Positions 51,746-60,332 are shown, counted from the first letter of the stretch. The stretch is 64,000 bases of DNA from Hymenobacter cyanobacteriorum (GCF_022631375.1 NZ_JALBGC010000007.1:124001-188000); one strand, 5' to 3'. The notes: a model not told the origin generated them from the letters alone. A program made the numbers and translations.

Positions 51746-51804
51746 GTTGCGATAACCGATTTGGCCAGCTGCAGCCAGAAGGCCACGGGCCTGGCCGCCG
51801 GCAG

Positions 51805-52233
51805 TCAGAAGGGCAGCTGGTCGAGTTCCGGCTCCTGCCGAAACGTGTGCTGCGGCTCGGCCACGGCACCAGCAGCCTCGGGCGCGTTGCCCGGCCCCTG
51901 CGGACGGCCGCCCAGCATCGAAATCTCATCGGCGATGATTTCGGTGATGTAGCGCGTCTGCTGGTCCTTGTCCTGGTACTGGCGGGTGCGCAGCTTGCCT
52001 TCGATGTACACCTGCTGGCCCTTTTTGAGGAATTTATCCGCCATGTCGGCCAAACCGCGCCAGGCCGAGATGTTGTGCCACTCGGTGCGCTCGACGCGGT
52101 TGCCTTGCTTATCCTTGTAGTATTCGTTGGTGGCGAGGGTAAAGTGAGCCACGCTCACACCGCCTTCCAAATGGCGCACTTCGGGGTCTTTCCCCAGGTT
52201 GCCTACCAAAATCACCTTGTTCACACCGGCCAT
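51805..52233 (-). CDS. ssb: single-stranded DNA-binding protein
   Basis: A 142-residue tetrameric OB-fold SSB. It contains MAGVNKVILVGNLGKDPEVR, WHNISAWRGLADMADKFLKK and YIEGKLRTRQYQDKD, a flexible linker, and the acidic C-terminal tip ELDQLPF used to recruit partners. ATG 52233 is preceded by a full promoter. It is downstream of mutY on the same strand but has its own promoter. Confidence 0.95.
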   Translation of the reverse strand: MAGVNKVILVGNLGKDPEVRHLEGGVSVAHFTLATNEYYKDKQGNRVERTEWHNISAWRGLADMADKFLKKGQQVYIEGKLRTRQYQDKDQQTRYITEIIADEISMLGGRPQGPGNAPEAAGAVAEPQHTFRQEPELDQLPF

Positions 52234-52289
52234 ATTATTGCACGTTAGGAAATACAGAATCAAGAAAGCCACCCGGCTTGCTCTTGCTT

Positions 52290-52320
52290 CAAAGGTAAGA
52301 ACTTAAATCGGGTTTCCAAA
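52290..52320 (-). promoter_or_regulatory. promoter of ssb
   Basis: On the minus strand, TTTG (52317-52320), 19 bases, TACCTTTG (52290-52297). Leader to the ATG is about 50 bases. Confidence 0.75.
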
Positions 52321-52374
52321 CTATTTTACTAATAATTTTTGCTGAAAAATCTAAAAATATTGGGAATGGCCTGA

Positions 52375-53457
52375 TTATAGGTTTTGCTCAACATAATTAG
52401 CAATCAGCTTGGGCTTTGGCAGCGCTTCAACTTGGGTGGCTGAGTACGCCCGCAGGCCCAAATCGCGCAGCACGGTGGCGGACAGCGGCTGCGTGAGCGG
52501 CAAATCGTGGAAGCGCGCTTCCAGTTTTTGGTGGCTTAGCACGTGGCGGTAGGCAGCGCTGGGCTCGGCGGCCTGGCTGGTATCAAACTGCGCGCCTAGG
52601 GCATCGAGGTGCCGTACTAGTTCGTCGGCAGGTAGTTCGGGCGTGTCGGTTTCGGCCAAGGCGAAGTCGTAAAGCCCCTGCCAAATGTCTTTTTCCCGCC
52701 GCTCACGCAGATACACTTGGTCGTTGTGGCGCAGCACGAAGTAGTGGAAGTAGCGCGTGCGGGCCTTCTTGGCCTTGCTTTTCACCGGCAGCAGGGCCAC
52801 TTGCCCGTGTTGAAAGGCCCAGCAACTAGCCTGTAGCGGGCAAAACAGGCAGTCAGGCTTGGCCGGCGTGCACTGAATGGCCCCAAACTCCATAATGGCC
52901 TGGTTGAAATCGGCCGGTACGCTGGCCGGAATGTGCTGGTCGGCCACGGCCTGGAACTCCTTGCGTGAGCTGGGCGCGGCAATGTCGGAGTGCAAGCCGA
53001 AAATGCGCGCCAGTACCCGGTACACGTTGCCGTCGAGCACGGCCACGGCCTCATCGAAAGCAAACGAAGCAATGGCTGCGGCTGTGTAGGGCCCAATGCC
53101 GCGTAGCTTCAGCAGTTCAGCGTAAGTGCCGGGAAATTTACCTCCGTTTTCGGCCACTACCTGCTGGGCCGTGCGGTGCATGTTGCGGGCCCGGGAGTAG
53201 TAGCCCAAACCCTGCCAGTAACGCAGTACTTCGGCTTCGGGCGCGGCGGCCAGGGCTTGCACGGTAGGGTAGGCCGCCAGGAAGGTTTCGTAGTAGGGAA
53301 GGCCCTGCGCCACCCGGGTTTGCTGCAGGATGACTTCGGACAGCCAGATGGCGTACGGGTCGCGAGTATGGCGCCACGGTAGGTCGCGTTGGTGGCGTGG
53401 GTACCAGGCCAGCAGCGCGGCGGCTAGAAAGGAAGGTTGAAGCGTTTGATTTGCCAA
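52375..53457 (-). CDS. mutY: A/G-specific adenine glycosylase MutY
   Basis: Removes adenine mispaired with 8-oxoguanine. At 360 residues it shows WLSEVILQQTRV with the catalytic Glu near 41, the helix-hairpin-helix LRGIGPYTAAAIASF near 120, VLDGNVYRVLARIFG, the 4Fe-4S loop CTPAKPDCLFCPLQASC near 197-213 and a NUDIX-like C-terminal domain. The start is a TTG (MANQTLQPSF); no ATG or GTG precedes the conserved region in frame. Confidence 0.93.
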   Translation of the reverse strand: MANQTLQPSFLAAALLAWYPRHQRDLPWRHTRDPYAIWLSEVILQQTRVAQGLPYYETFLAAYPTVQALAAAPEAEVLRYWQGLGYYSRARNMHRTAQQVVAENGGKFPGTYAELLKLRGIGPYTAAAIASFAFDEAVAVLDGNVYRVLARIFGLHSDIAAPSSRKEFQAVADQHIPASVPADFNQAIMEFGAIQCTPAKPDCLFCPLQASCWAFQHGQVALLPVKSKAKKARTRYFHYFVLRHNDQVYLRERREKDIWQGLYDFALAETDTPELPADELVRHLDALGAQFDTSQAAEPSAAYRHVLSHQKLEARFHDLPLTQPLSATVLRDLGLRAYSATQVEALPKPKLIANYVEQNL

Positions 53458-53506
53458 AATTTTGAAAGCGAATAATTTGGGTCAGCCCGTTGTTTCAGAG
53501 GGTTGA

Positions 53507-53537
53507 TTGGTAAAACGAAAAAATGGGGTTACCTTTG
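53507..53537 (+). promoter_or_regulatory. promoter of the HU gene
   Basis: TTG (53507-53509), 20 bases, TACCTTTG (53530-53537). Leader to the GTG start is about 105 bases and has no obvious ORF. Confidence 0.75.
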
Positions 53538-53647
53538 TGGCCCCAATTCAAGGGCGAACCGCCTACGAGGCAAAGGCTTACGCTGGAATTAGGGACTTTT
53601 TTTGCCTGCAACTGTATTTTTTTCAACCACCTAAGTACCATACCAAC

Positions 53648-53956
53648 GTGACGAAAGCTGAGGTAATCGCCGAAATCTCCACGAAGACCGGCATCGAGAA
53701 AGCTGATGTATTGATGACTGTTGAAGCCTTCTTCAAAGTCGTGAAAGATTCGATGACCGAGGGCAACAACATTTATGTACGCGGCTTCGGCTCGTTCGTA
53801 AACAAGAAGCGCGCTCGTAAAGTAGCCCGCAACATCTCGAAAAACACGTCGCTCATCATCGAGGAGCACTACATTCCGAGCTTCAAGCCGTCGAAAACCT
53901 TCGTGGCCAAGATTAAGAACAGCAAGAAGGTTAAAGCCACCGCGGCCAAAGCCTAG
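53648..53956 (+). CDS. HU/IHF family DNA-binding protein
   Basis: A 102-residue nucleoid protein: TKAEVIAEISTKTGIEKADV at the N-terminus, GFGSFVNKKRARKVARN as the DNA-contacting strand region near 57-73, and a Lys-rich tail. The GTG at 53648 gives the normal family length. The longer open reading crosses the promoter leader and is rejected. It is divergent from mutY. Confidence 0.93.
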   Translation: MTKAEVIAEISTKTGIEKADVLMTVEAFFKVVKDSMTEGNNIYVRGFGSFVNKKRARKVARNISKNTSLIIEEHYIPSFKPSKTFVAKIKNSKKVKATAAKA

Positions 53957-54044
53957 TTCATGTAATGGTGAATGGTTAGCGGGGGAATGATAAACAGCGC
54001 TTGTTGTTTACTAATTACCCTCAACCAGTAACTATTTAAAAATT

Positions 54045-54101
54045 GCCGGCCGTGCCGCCGGTGTCTTTTCCGACAGGGAAAGCCCGGCGGCCGGTTTTTT
54101 T
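54045..54101 (+). terminator. GC-rich hairpin and T-run after HU
   Basis: CCGGCCGTGCCGCCGG pairs with CCGGCGGCCGG across a 20-base loop, followed by seven T. It also lies only 7 bases before the start of the TPR gene. Confidence 0.65.
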
Positions 54102-54107
54102 CAGCCC

Positions 54108-55031
54108 ATGGCAACTACCAGCTCCGCTTCGCATCAATTGGTTCTCGTCGCCGCCGCACTCGTGCTGGCGGGCGGCTTATTTGTGTTGCCCAAAGGCATC
54201 ATGAAGCCCAAAGAAAGCAAGTCGGAGTTGAGCAAGGACGCCGCGGCAACCGCCAACCGCGACGGCGGCGGCATGGCCACCAACGGCTCCAAAACCGAAG
54301 CCTCTTCGGGCCCGGTGCCGGCCACAGCCACCGACAACAACGGCCCCAATGCCGCGGCTCCGCATACCACGACTTCGCCCGCCCAGCGGCAGGAGCTGAC
54401 GCGGTTGTTGGCCGAGTATAAGGCGGCGCCAAACGCGGCGGCCAAAGCCACGGTGGCGACCACCCTGGCCCGTCGCTACAACAGCGTAGAGCGGTTCGAC
54501 AGCGCCGGCTACTACCTGGAGCAGGTGGCGTTGTCCAAACCCAGCGCCCAAAACTGGCAGCAGGCCGCCGATGCCTACTTCCAGGCATTCAGCTTCGCGG
54601 CAACCGATGAGCGGGTGAAACTGCTCGGTGGCAAGGCGCGGGAACTGTACGCCAAGGTATTGAAGGAGCAGCCCGGCAACCTCGACGCCAAAACTAACCT
54701 TGGCATGGCCTACATGGCCTCCGATAATCCCGTGCAGGGTATTTCGTACCTGCGCGAAGTACTGGAAGCCGACCCTCGCAACGAGAAAGCCCTGTATAAC
54801 ATGGGAATACTCGCGGTGCAAAGCAATCAGTACGACAAAGCCGTGACGCGTTTCCAGGATTTGGTGAAAGTCAATCCGAAAAATGTGAACGGACAGTTTT
54901 ACCTCGGCGTAACTTTGGCCCGCACCGGCGCCAAGGAAGAAGCCAAAAAAGCCTTCCTCACTGCCAAAAGCCTCAGCAACGACCCCTCGCTGGCCGCTTC
55001 GGTAGAGGAGGAAATTGCTAAGCTGAAATAG
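54108..55031 (+). CDS. membrane-anchored tetratricopeptide-repeat protein
   Basis: A 307-residue protein. An N-terminal hydrophobic segment (about 9-27, QLVLVAAALVLAGGLFVLP) is followed by a Ser/Thr/Ala linker to residue 85. About five TPR units follow, for example GNLDAKTNLGMAYMASDNPV and RNEKALYNMGILAVQSNQYD near 225. It is probably periplasmic with an inner-membrane anchor. The stop TAG is the first base triplet of the next inverted repeat. Confidence 0.83.
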   Translation: MATTSSASHQLVLVAAALVLAGGLFVLPKGIMKPKESKSELSKDAAATANRDGGGMATNGSKTEASSGPVPATATDNNGPNAAAPHTTTSPAQRQELTRLLAEYKAAPNAAAKATVATTLARRYNSVERFDSAGYYLEQVALSKPSAQNWQQAADAYFQAFSFAATDERVKLLGGKARELYAKVLKEQPGNLDAKTNLGMAYMASDNPVQGISYLREVLEADPRNEKALYNMGILAVQSNQYDKAVTRFQDLVKVNPKNVNGQFYLGVTLARTGAKEEAKKAFLTAKSLSNDPSLAASVEEEIAKLK

Positions 55032-55123
55032 TTGTTAATTGCTTGTTGTCAGTTGTTAGTATTTGAAAGAATACATAATTGCCAACTAGAAACTAACAAC
55101 GGACAACCAACAACTGACAACGA
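55029..55123. repeat. inverted repeat between the TPR gene and the mS38-like gene
   Basis: Core arms 55045-55057 (GTTGTCAGTTGTT) and 55109-55121 are perfect over 13 bases. Additional partial pairing surrounds them (GTTAGT with ACTAAC). The left side starts at the TAG stop of the TPR gene. Confidence 0.8.
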
Positions 55124-55152
55124 ATACATCAACAACTTAACCCCCAAGCATC

Positions 55153-55242
55153 ATGCCCTGCGGTAAAAAAAGAAAGCGTCATAAGATTGCCACCCACAAG
55201 CGCAAGAAGCGCCTGCGCAAGAACCGCCACAAGAAGAAGTAA
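55153..55242 (+). CDS. AURKAIP1/COX24 (mS38-like) domain small ribosomal protein
   Basis: A 29-residue, extremely basic peptide: MPCGKKRKRHKIATHKRKKR, then LRKNRHKKK. It matches the short mS38/bS22-like family annotated as AURKAIP1/COX24 domain in Bacteroidota, and by analogy with mitochondrial mS38 and mycobacterial bS22 it probably binds 16S rRNA near the decoding site. It is too short to be found by length-based methods. It sits between TPR and RNase G genes. Confidence 0.82.
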   Translation: MPCGKKRKRHKIATHKRKKRLRKNRHKKK

Positions 55243-55358
55243 GCCTCACGGGGCGTAGCGGCGGCCGGCAGTTTTCCTAACGGGAAGGGAGCCAGCCGTC
55301 TATCTCTCACGTAGCCTCCCGAGTGGGGCCGCGCAAGTGCTTTTCCCGTGGCTCGCGA

Positions 55359-55393
55359 GGGAAGCCAGAACCATGCGGTTCTGGCTTCCCTTT
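55359..55393 (+). terminator. perfect 14-bp hairpin upstream of rng
   Basis: GGGAAGCCAGAACC / GGTTCTGGCTTCCC with an ATGC loop, followed by TTTG. It may terminate the small ribosomal protein transcript or be part of a structured rng leader. Confidence 0.65.
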
Positions 55394-55455
55394 GCCGGTT
55401 TCGGGGTAAGCGGTTGGCGGTTTGCTGGCGAGGTTACCTTAACTAAATCAAGGCT

Positions 55456-57063
55456 TTGAGTAATGAATTAGTCATTAATTCTACTCAGGAAGGCGAGCGC
55501 ATTGCGCTGTTGCAAGACAAGCGGCTGATTGAATATCATTTCGACCGCAACGACACCAACTATTCGGTTGGCGACATCTTCCTGGGCACCGTGAAAAAGG
55601 TGATGCCCGGCCTGAACGCAGCTTTCGTAGACATTGGCTACGAGAAAGACGCGTTTTTGCACTACGGCGACCTCGGCGAGCAGTTCCCTTCCTTCACGAA
55701 GTGGGCCCGCACGGTACAGAGCGGCCGGGCGCCCAGCGCCGGGCTGGAAAAATTTACGTTTGAACCCGTCCTCGACAAAGTGGGGAAGGCGGAAAACGTG
55801 TTCAAGAAAGGGCAGCAAATCGTCGTCCAGATTATCAAGGAGCCGATTTCGACCAAAGGCCCCCGCGTGAGCACCGACATTTCGATGGCCGGGCGCTATG
55901 CCGTGCTGATGCCGTTTTCGAACACCATCAGCGTCAGCAAGAAGATTGTGAGCAAGGCCGAGCGTGACCGGCTCAAACGCCTCATTGCCAGTATTAAGCC
56001 CGAGAACTTCGGCGTTATCATCCGCACCGTGGCGGAGGGGCGCGAAGTGGCCGAGCTCGACAAGGACATGCAGGACATGGTGGCGAAGTGGGAGCAGCTG
56101 TACAGCACGCTGCGCACCGCCAAGCCCAACGACAAGGTGCTCGGGGAACTGGGGCGCACGTCGTCGATGGTACGGGACATGCTGAACGAGTCGTTCGACA
56201 GCATTACCGTGGATGCCCCGGCGATGTACGACGAAATGCGCGACTACCTGCAGAAGATTGCGCCCGACAAGCTCGGACTGCTGAAATTGCACAACTCGAA
56301 AATCAAGATTTTTGAGCAAACCGGCATTGAAAAGCAGCTGAAAACGCTGTTTGGCAAGACGGTGACGGTGCCCGGCGGCGGCTACCTTGTGATTGAGCAC
56401 ACCGAGGCCCTGCACGTTATCGACGTGAACTCGGGCAGCAAGAGCAACCAAGAAAACGACCAGGAAGCTACTGCACTGATGATTAATATGCTGGCAGCCA
56501 AAGAAGTGGCCCGTCAGCTGCGTCTGCGCGACATGGGCGGCATCATTGTGGTCGACTTCATCGACATGCGCTCGGCTGAAAGCCGCAAGAAGGTAGAAGA
56601 CGCCGTGCGCGACGTGATGAAGCACGATAAGGCCAAGTTCACGGTGCTGCCTATTACCAAGTTTGGCCTGCTGCAGATTACCCGGCAGCGGGTGCGGCCG
56701 GCCGAGAACATCGTGACCGGCGAGGTGTGCCCCACCTGCGGCGGCACGGGCAAGATTTCGGCCTCCATCCAGGTGACGGACGACATTGACAACAGCATCG
56801 ACGACCTGCTGGTGAACCAGAACCAGTCGGGCATTACGCTGTCGGTGCACCCATTCCTGCACGCTTACTACACCAAAGGGCTGGTTTCGCGCCAGATGAA
56901 GTGGTACCTCAAGTACTACAAGTGGGTGAAAGTGGTGAAAGACAGTAGCCTGGGCCTCACCGACTACCGCATCGAAGACGAACGGGGCGAGGAAATCCAG
57001 CTACGCTCGTCGGCCGCCGCCATGAGCCGCCTGCAGGACCGCGAGGTTGAAATCGTGGATTAA
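55456..57063 (+). CDS. rng: ribonuclease G/E family endoribonuclease
   Basis: A 535-residue RNase E/G catalytic protein with an S1 domain (VGDIFLGTVKKVMPGLNAAF near 37-56), an RNase H-like part and the DNase I-like domain with HVIDVNSGSK near 318 and IIVVDFIDM near 366. The zinc link CPTCGG is near 426-431. It lacks the long RNase E scaffold tail, hence RNase G. The start is TTG, giving MSNELVINSTQEGERIAL. It follows the small ribosomal protein gene by 213 bases that include a hairpin. Confidence 0.92.
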   Translation: MSNELVINSTQEGERIALLQDKRLIEYHFDRNDTNYSVGDIFLGTVKKVMPGLNAAFVDIGYEKDAFLHYGDLGEQFPSFTKWARTVQSGRAPSAGLEKFTFEPVLDKVGKAENVFKKGQQIVVQIIKEPISTKGPRVSTDISMAGRYAVLMPFSNTISVSKKIVSKAERDRLKRLIASIKPENFGVIIRTVAEGREVAELDKDMQDMVAKWEQLYSTLRTAKPNDKVLGELGRTSSMVRDMLNESFDSITVDAPAMYDEMRDYLQKIAPDKLGLLKLHNSKIKIFEQTGIEKQLKTLFGKTVTVPGGGYLVIEHTEALHVIDVNSGSKSNQENDQEATALMINMLAAKEVARQLRLRDMGGIIVVDFIDMRSAESRKKVEDAVRDVMKHDKAKFTVLPITKFGLLQITRQRVRPAENIVTGEVCPTCGGTGKISASIQVTDDIDNSIDDLLVNQNQSGITLSVHPFLHAYYTKGLVSRQMKWYLKYYKWVKVVKDSSLGLTDYRIEDERGEEIQLRSSAAAMSRLQDREVEIVD

Positions 57064-57089
57064 AGCAGCCGGTTTCGGTCGTGACTTGA

Positions 57090-57140
57090 AACACCAAAAA
57101 GCCCCAGCCTCGTGAGAAGCTGGGGCTTTTTGGTGGTGTT
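57090..57140. terminator. bidirectional terminator after rng
   Basis: AAAAAGCCCCAGC / GCTGGGGCTTTTT stem with a 10-base loop, extended by ACACC/GGTGT pairing, between convergent genes. Confidence 0.9.
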
Positions 57141-57150
57141 TTATTTTAGG

Positions 57151-57843
57151 CTAGAATTTTATGCCGAGGTCGAGGCCGAACGAGCTGTTTTTGATGGTTA
57201 CGTCGCTCATGCCGCGCTTGCTTTCGAAGTAGTGGTCGATGTCGACCAGACCGCGGTGGTAGCCGAGGCCGGCGAAAAGCTTGGTGCTTTGGCCCAGCGT
57301 ATATTCAGCCCCGGCAGCTATTAGTGCGTCGGCGTCGAAGAAATAGACGTAGTCGCCGGCTTTATTTTCGGTCCCATTGGCCGGGTCGGTGTAGAATTTG
57401 CTGCCGTTGATGCGCGTGCCGATGGGCACGTTCAGCGAGCCGCCCACCTGGAAATAAAGGCGCGTGGCAGGCGCGATTTCGTTAGTGAAGAGTTTTACTG
57501 TGAGCGGTACCTGCAGGTACTGCGTGCTCATTTTGTAAGAGGTCTGGAATGGATTGCCGTTGCCCACGCCGTTGTTGTAGTAATCGGTGTAGCGCACGGT
57601 GCCGCCTTTCCCAGCCAGTTCCAGACCAGTGCTGAAGGCGTAATTTTCGCCAAAGAAGTAATCGACCACTAGGCCGCCGCTGAAGCCGAGCTGGCTGCCG
57701 TCGCTGGCGAAAGCGTTTTTCGTAGTCGACTCGGCCCGCAGGCTGGTGATGGCGGGCGATACTTTCAGGCCGATTTCGACCTGAGCCGAAACGGTGCCAA
57801 CAGTGGCGACGAGGGCCAGCAGGGCCAGAAATACTTTTTTCAT
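57151..57843 (-). CDS. PorT-like/outer membrane beta-barrel protein
   Basis: A 230-residue protein with a signal peptide (MKKVFLALLALVATVGTVSA), then an eight-stranded-type barrel pattern, starting VEIGLKVSPAITSLRAE and ending SSFGLDLGIKF. It resembles the Bacteroidota outer-membrane beta-barrel (OMP_b-brl_2) family. Function is unknown. ATG 57843 starts the signal peptide; the frame is open for 93 further codons upstream, which overlap the gldB coding region. Confidence 0.8.
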   Translation of the reverse strand: MKKVFLALLALVATVGTVSAQVEIGLKVSPAITSLRAESTTKNAFASDGSQLGFSGGLVVDYFFGENYAFSTGLELAGKGGTVRYTDYYNNGVGNGNPFQTSYKMSTQYLQVPLTVKLFTNEIAPATRLYFQVGGSLNVPIGTRINGSKFYTDPANGTENKAGDYVYFFDADALIAAGAEYTLGQSTKLFAGLGYHRGLVDIDHYFESKRGMSDVTIKNSSFGLDLGIKF

Positions 57844-57924
57844 ATGAAACGGATAGTACAATTGCAGAGTAGAACGACGGAGTGCCGGTCGGTTTTGGGC
57901 TAATTTTACTCCAAAGTAACGCGC

Positions 57925-58950
57925 GTGGATACGAATAATTTTGCCTGGCGGCGCTGGCTGCCCATCTTTCTGATTACAGGCCTGGGCCTGACCGCCTGCA
58001 AAAGCGGCCCAGCCGAAGGCTGCCGCCCCGATGCGGCCGCTGATGCCGCAACCGTTCCGGTGAAGCTGCAGCGGCTGGAGCCGGCATTTTTCCGGTTGAA
58101 AACGCCGGCTGAGGCGCTGCAATTTATGAATGCAGCCCCCCGGTTTGCCCGCTACTACCTGCAGCGGCAGCCCAGCAAAGAGCAGGAGCTAGCGAAAACC
58201 CTGGTGCAGCTGGCGACCAACCCGGCGCTGCAGCAGTTAGGCCGCGAAACAGCAGCGGCTTTCCCCGACAGCGCGGCGCTGCGGCACGACGTGAGCGAGG
58301 TGTTCCGGCGGGTGCACCATTACTTTCCGGATTTTAGGGTGCCGGCCAGCTACACCTACGTGAGCGGGTTTCTGGCCAAGGACATTTATGTGAACGACAG
58401 CTTGTTGGTGATGAGCCTGGACTGGTTTGTGGGACCCAAGGCCAGCAAACGGCCCGACCTGCCGCAGTACATGCTGCGCCGCTACACGCCGCGCGGCCTG
58501 ATGCCGCTGCTGGCGCAGGACGTGGCCAGCAAGTATAACAAGCACGAGCTCACGGCCAATACCATGCTCGATGCGATGGTGCACGCCGGTAAAACGCTTT
58601 ACTTCGCCAGCCAGATGCTGCCCTGCACGCCCGATTCGGTGCTGATGGGCTACACCGGCCGCGAAATGATTGGGCTGGAGGGCAACGAAGCCCGCGTGTG
58701 GGGCCATTTTCTGGAGAAAAACCTGCTGTATTCGACCACGCCGTTTTTGCTGCAGAAGTACGTGGGCGAGCGGCCCAACGTGCCCGAAATCGATAAAACC
58801 TGCCCCGGTCGGGTGGGCCAGTGGGTGGGCCTGCAAATTATTCGCAAGTACGTGGCCGAGCACCCCAACGTGCCGCTGGCCCGTCTGATGGCCGAAACTA
58901 ACGCCCAGCGCCTGCTGAACGACTCGCACTACCGGCCGAAAAAGCCGTGA
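57925..58950 (+). CDS. gldB: gliding motility lipoprotein GldB
   Basis: A 341-residue lipoprotein required for gliding and T9SS in Flavobacterium. Lipobox GLTAC gives Cys near 25. The protease-like-fold region has HYFPDFRVPASYTYVSGF near 130, YVNDSLLVMSLDWFVG, YNKHELTANTMLDAMVHAGK and GRVGQWVGLQIIRKYV, all GldB hallmarks. The start is GTG. The stop TGA is the first of the tandem words of the next inverted repeat. Confidence 0.9.
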   Translation: MDTNNFAWRRWLPIFLITGLGLTACKSGPAEGCRPDAAADAATVPVKLQRLEPAFFRLKTPAEALQFMNAAPRFARYYLQRQPSKEQELAKTLVQLATNPALQQLGRETAAAFPDSAALRHDVSEVFRRVHHYFPDFRVPASYTYVSGFLAKDIYVNDSLLVMSLDWFVGPKASKRPDLPQYMLRRYTPRGLMPLLAQDVASKYNKHELTANTMLDAMVHAGKTLYFASQMLPCTPDSVLMGYTGREMIGLEGNEARVWGHFLEKNLLYSTTPFLLQKYVGERPNVPEIDKTCPGRVGQWVGLQIIRKYVAEHPNVPLARLMAETNAQRLLNDSHYRPKKP

Positions 58951-59034
58951 GTGAATGGCTGAATGGGTGAATGGATGAATCGCTAAATGTTGCGCATCCA
59001 TTCACCAATTCACCCATTTACCCATTCAGCCATT
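58948..59034. repeat. inverted repeat filling gldB-glycosyltransferase spacer
   Basis: The left side repeats an nTGAATGG octamer (GTGAATGG, CTGAATGG, GTGAATGG). The core 58954-58968 pairs perfectly with 59020-59034 over 15 bases. The gldB stop lies in the left arm; the right end is 6 bases before the next ATG. Confidence 0.85.
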
Positions 59035-59040
59035 GCCTTC

Positions 59041-60243
59041 ATGCACGTTGCCGTTTTCAGCCAGTACCACACCAACCCCGACTGCCCGGCTACCAGCCGG
59101 CACTACACGTTGCTGGCGCACCTGGCGAAAACTCACCGCGTCACGCTGCTGACTACGCCCGCCTGGAAAGGGCAGCGGCTGACGCGGGAGTTTCCGTGGG
59201 TGCCGGAGGGTGTGGAAATACGGGAGGCAGCTATTCCGTACGAGAATAAGATGGGGCCGGCGCGGCGGGCGCTGGCATTTGCCCAATATGCTGCCTGGGC
59301 CGTGCGCGAAGGGCTGCGAATCGATAAACCCGACGTCATCTGGGGTATTAGTACGCCGCTCACGGCGGCTTGGGCGGCGGCGCAGGTGGCGCGATGGCGT
59401 CGCGTGCCGTGGGTGTTCGAGGTACAGGACTTGTGGCCGGCTTTCCCGATTGCGATGGGCGCAGTGCCTACCGCGCTGGCCCGGCAGCAGCTCTACCGGA
59501 TGGAAAAGCGGCTGTACCAAAGCGCCCGGCACATCCTGCCGCTCTCGCCGGATATGACGCGCTACGTGACGGATTTGGGCATTCCGGCTGATAAAGTCAT
59601 GACTGTGCTCAACGGTACTGACTTGGACTTAGCCGCCCGCGCTACACCCGAAGCGGTGGAGAAGCTTCGGCAGGCGCAGAGCTTGGCCGGTAAGCGGGTG
59701 ATTCTATACGCCGGTACTTTTGGCCGGGCTAATGATATTCCGACGCTGGTAGCGGCTGCCGAAGCTGTAGCCGCCGAAAACTCAGATGCGGTGTGGGTTT
59801 TTCTGGGCCACGGGTTTTTTGAGCCGTTGGTGGCGACGGCGGCAGCGCGCTGGCCGGGGCGTATTCGGCTGGTAGGCGGGCTGGCGCGGCACGAGGTGTT
59901 TGCGTGGTTTGCGCTGGCCGATGTTTCGGTGGTATCGTTTCTGGGCCTGCCGGTGCTCGATGCTAACTCGCCAGCCAAGCTCTATGACTCGCTGGCCGTG
60001 GGCACGCCAGTCGTTGTCACCAATGCTGGCTGGACAAAAGCGCTGGTTGAGAAGCACGCCTGCGGCTGGTACGTGTCGGCTGGCGATGCCCGGGCCCTGG
60101 CCGCGCGGCTGAGCGAATTATTGCGGAGCCCTGAACAACTAGACGCCGCCGGAAGAAACGGCAGAACCTTAGCCAGTCAGGAGTTCGACCGCCGGCAACT
60201 GGCTGCGCAGGTGCAGCAGATTCTTGAAGCAGCAGCCCAATAG
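59041..60243 (+). CDS. glycosyltransferase family 4 (WbuB-like)
   Basis: A 400-residue GT-B fold glycosyltransferase. The N-terminal domain has MHVAVFSQYHTNPDCPATSR and VFEVQDLWPAFPIAMGAVP near 128, and the donor-binding domain has ILYAGTFGRANDIPTLVAAA near 232 and DANSPAKLYDSLAVGTPVV near 324, with the E-x7-E-like region in modified form. The WbuB/FnlB group makes N-acetyl-fucosamine or similar linkages in surface glycans. The sugar is not determinable. ATG 59041 starts the family match. Confidence 0.85.
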   Translation: MHVAVFSQYHTNPDCPATSRHYTLLAHLAKTHRVTLLTTPAWKGQRLTREFPWVPEGVEIREAAIPYENKMGPARRALAFAQYAAWAVREGLRIDKPDVIWGISTPLTAAWAAAQVARWRRVPWVFEVQDLWPAFPIAMGAVPTALARQQLYRMEKRLYQSARHILPLSPDMTRYVTDLGIPADKVMTVLNGTDLDLAARATPEAVEKLRQAQSLAGKRVILYAGTFGRANDIPTLVAAAEAVAAENSDAVWVFLGHGFFEPLVATAAARWPGRIRLVGGLARHEVFAWFALADVSVVSFLGLPVLDANSPAKLYDSLAVGTPVVVTNAGWTKALVEKHACGWYVSAGDARALAARLSELLRSPEQLDAAGRNGRTLASQEFDRRQLAAQVQQILEAAAQ

Positions 60244-60332
60244 TTTTGTGCTGGGCGTTTCGGCTTTTGTACTGCCTAGCACCACAGATTGAACTATATG
60301 TACTGAAAAACGGCTCTGATATCGCAGCAAGG

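Noticed and set aside
53507..53647. N-terminal extension of HU by 47 codons
   Set aside because: It would be translated through the promoter and leader; the GTG at 53648 gives the exact family length.
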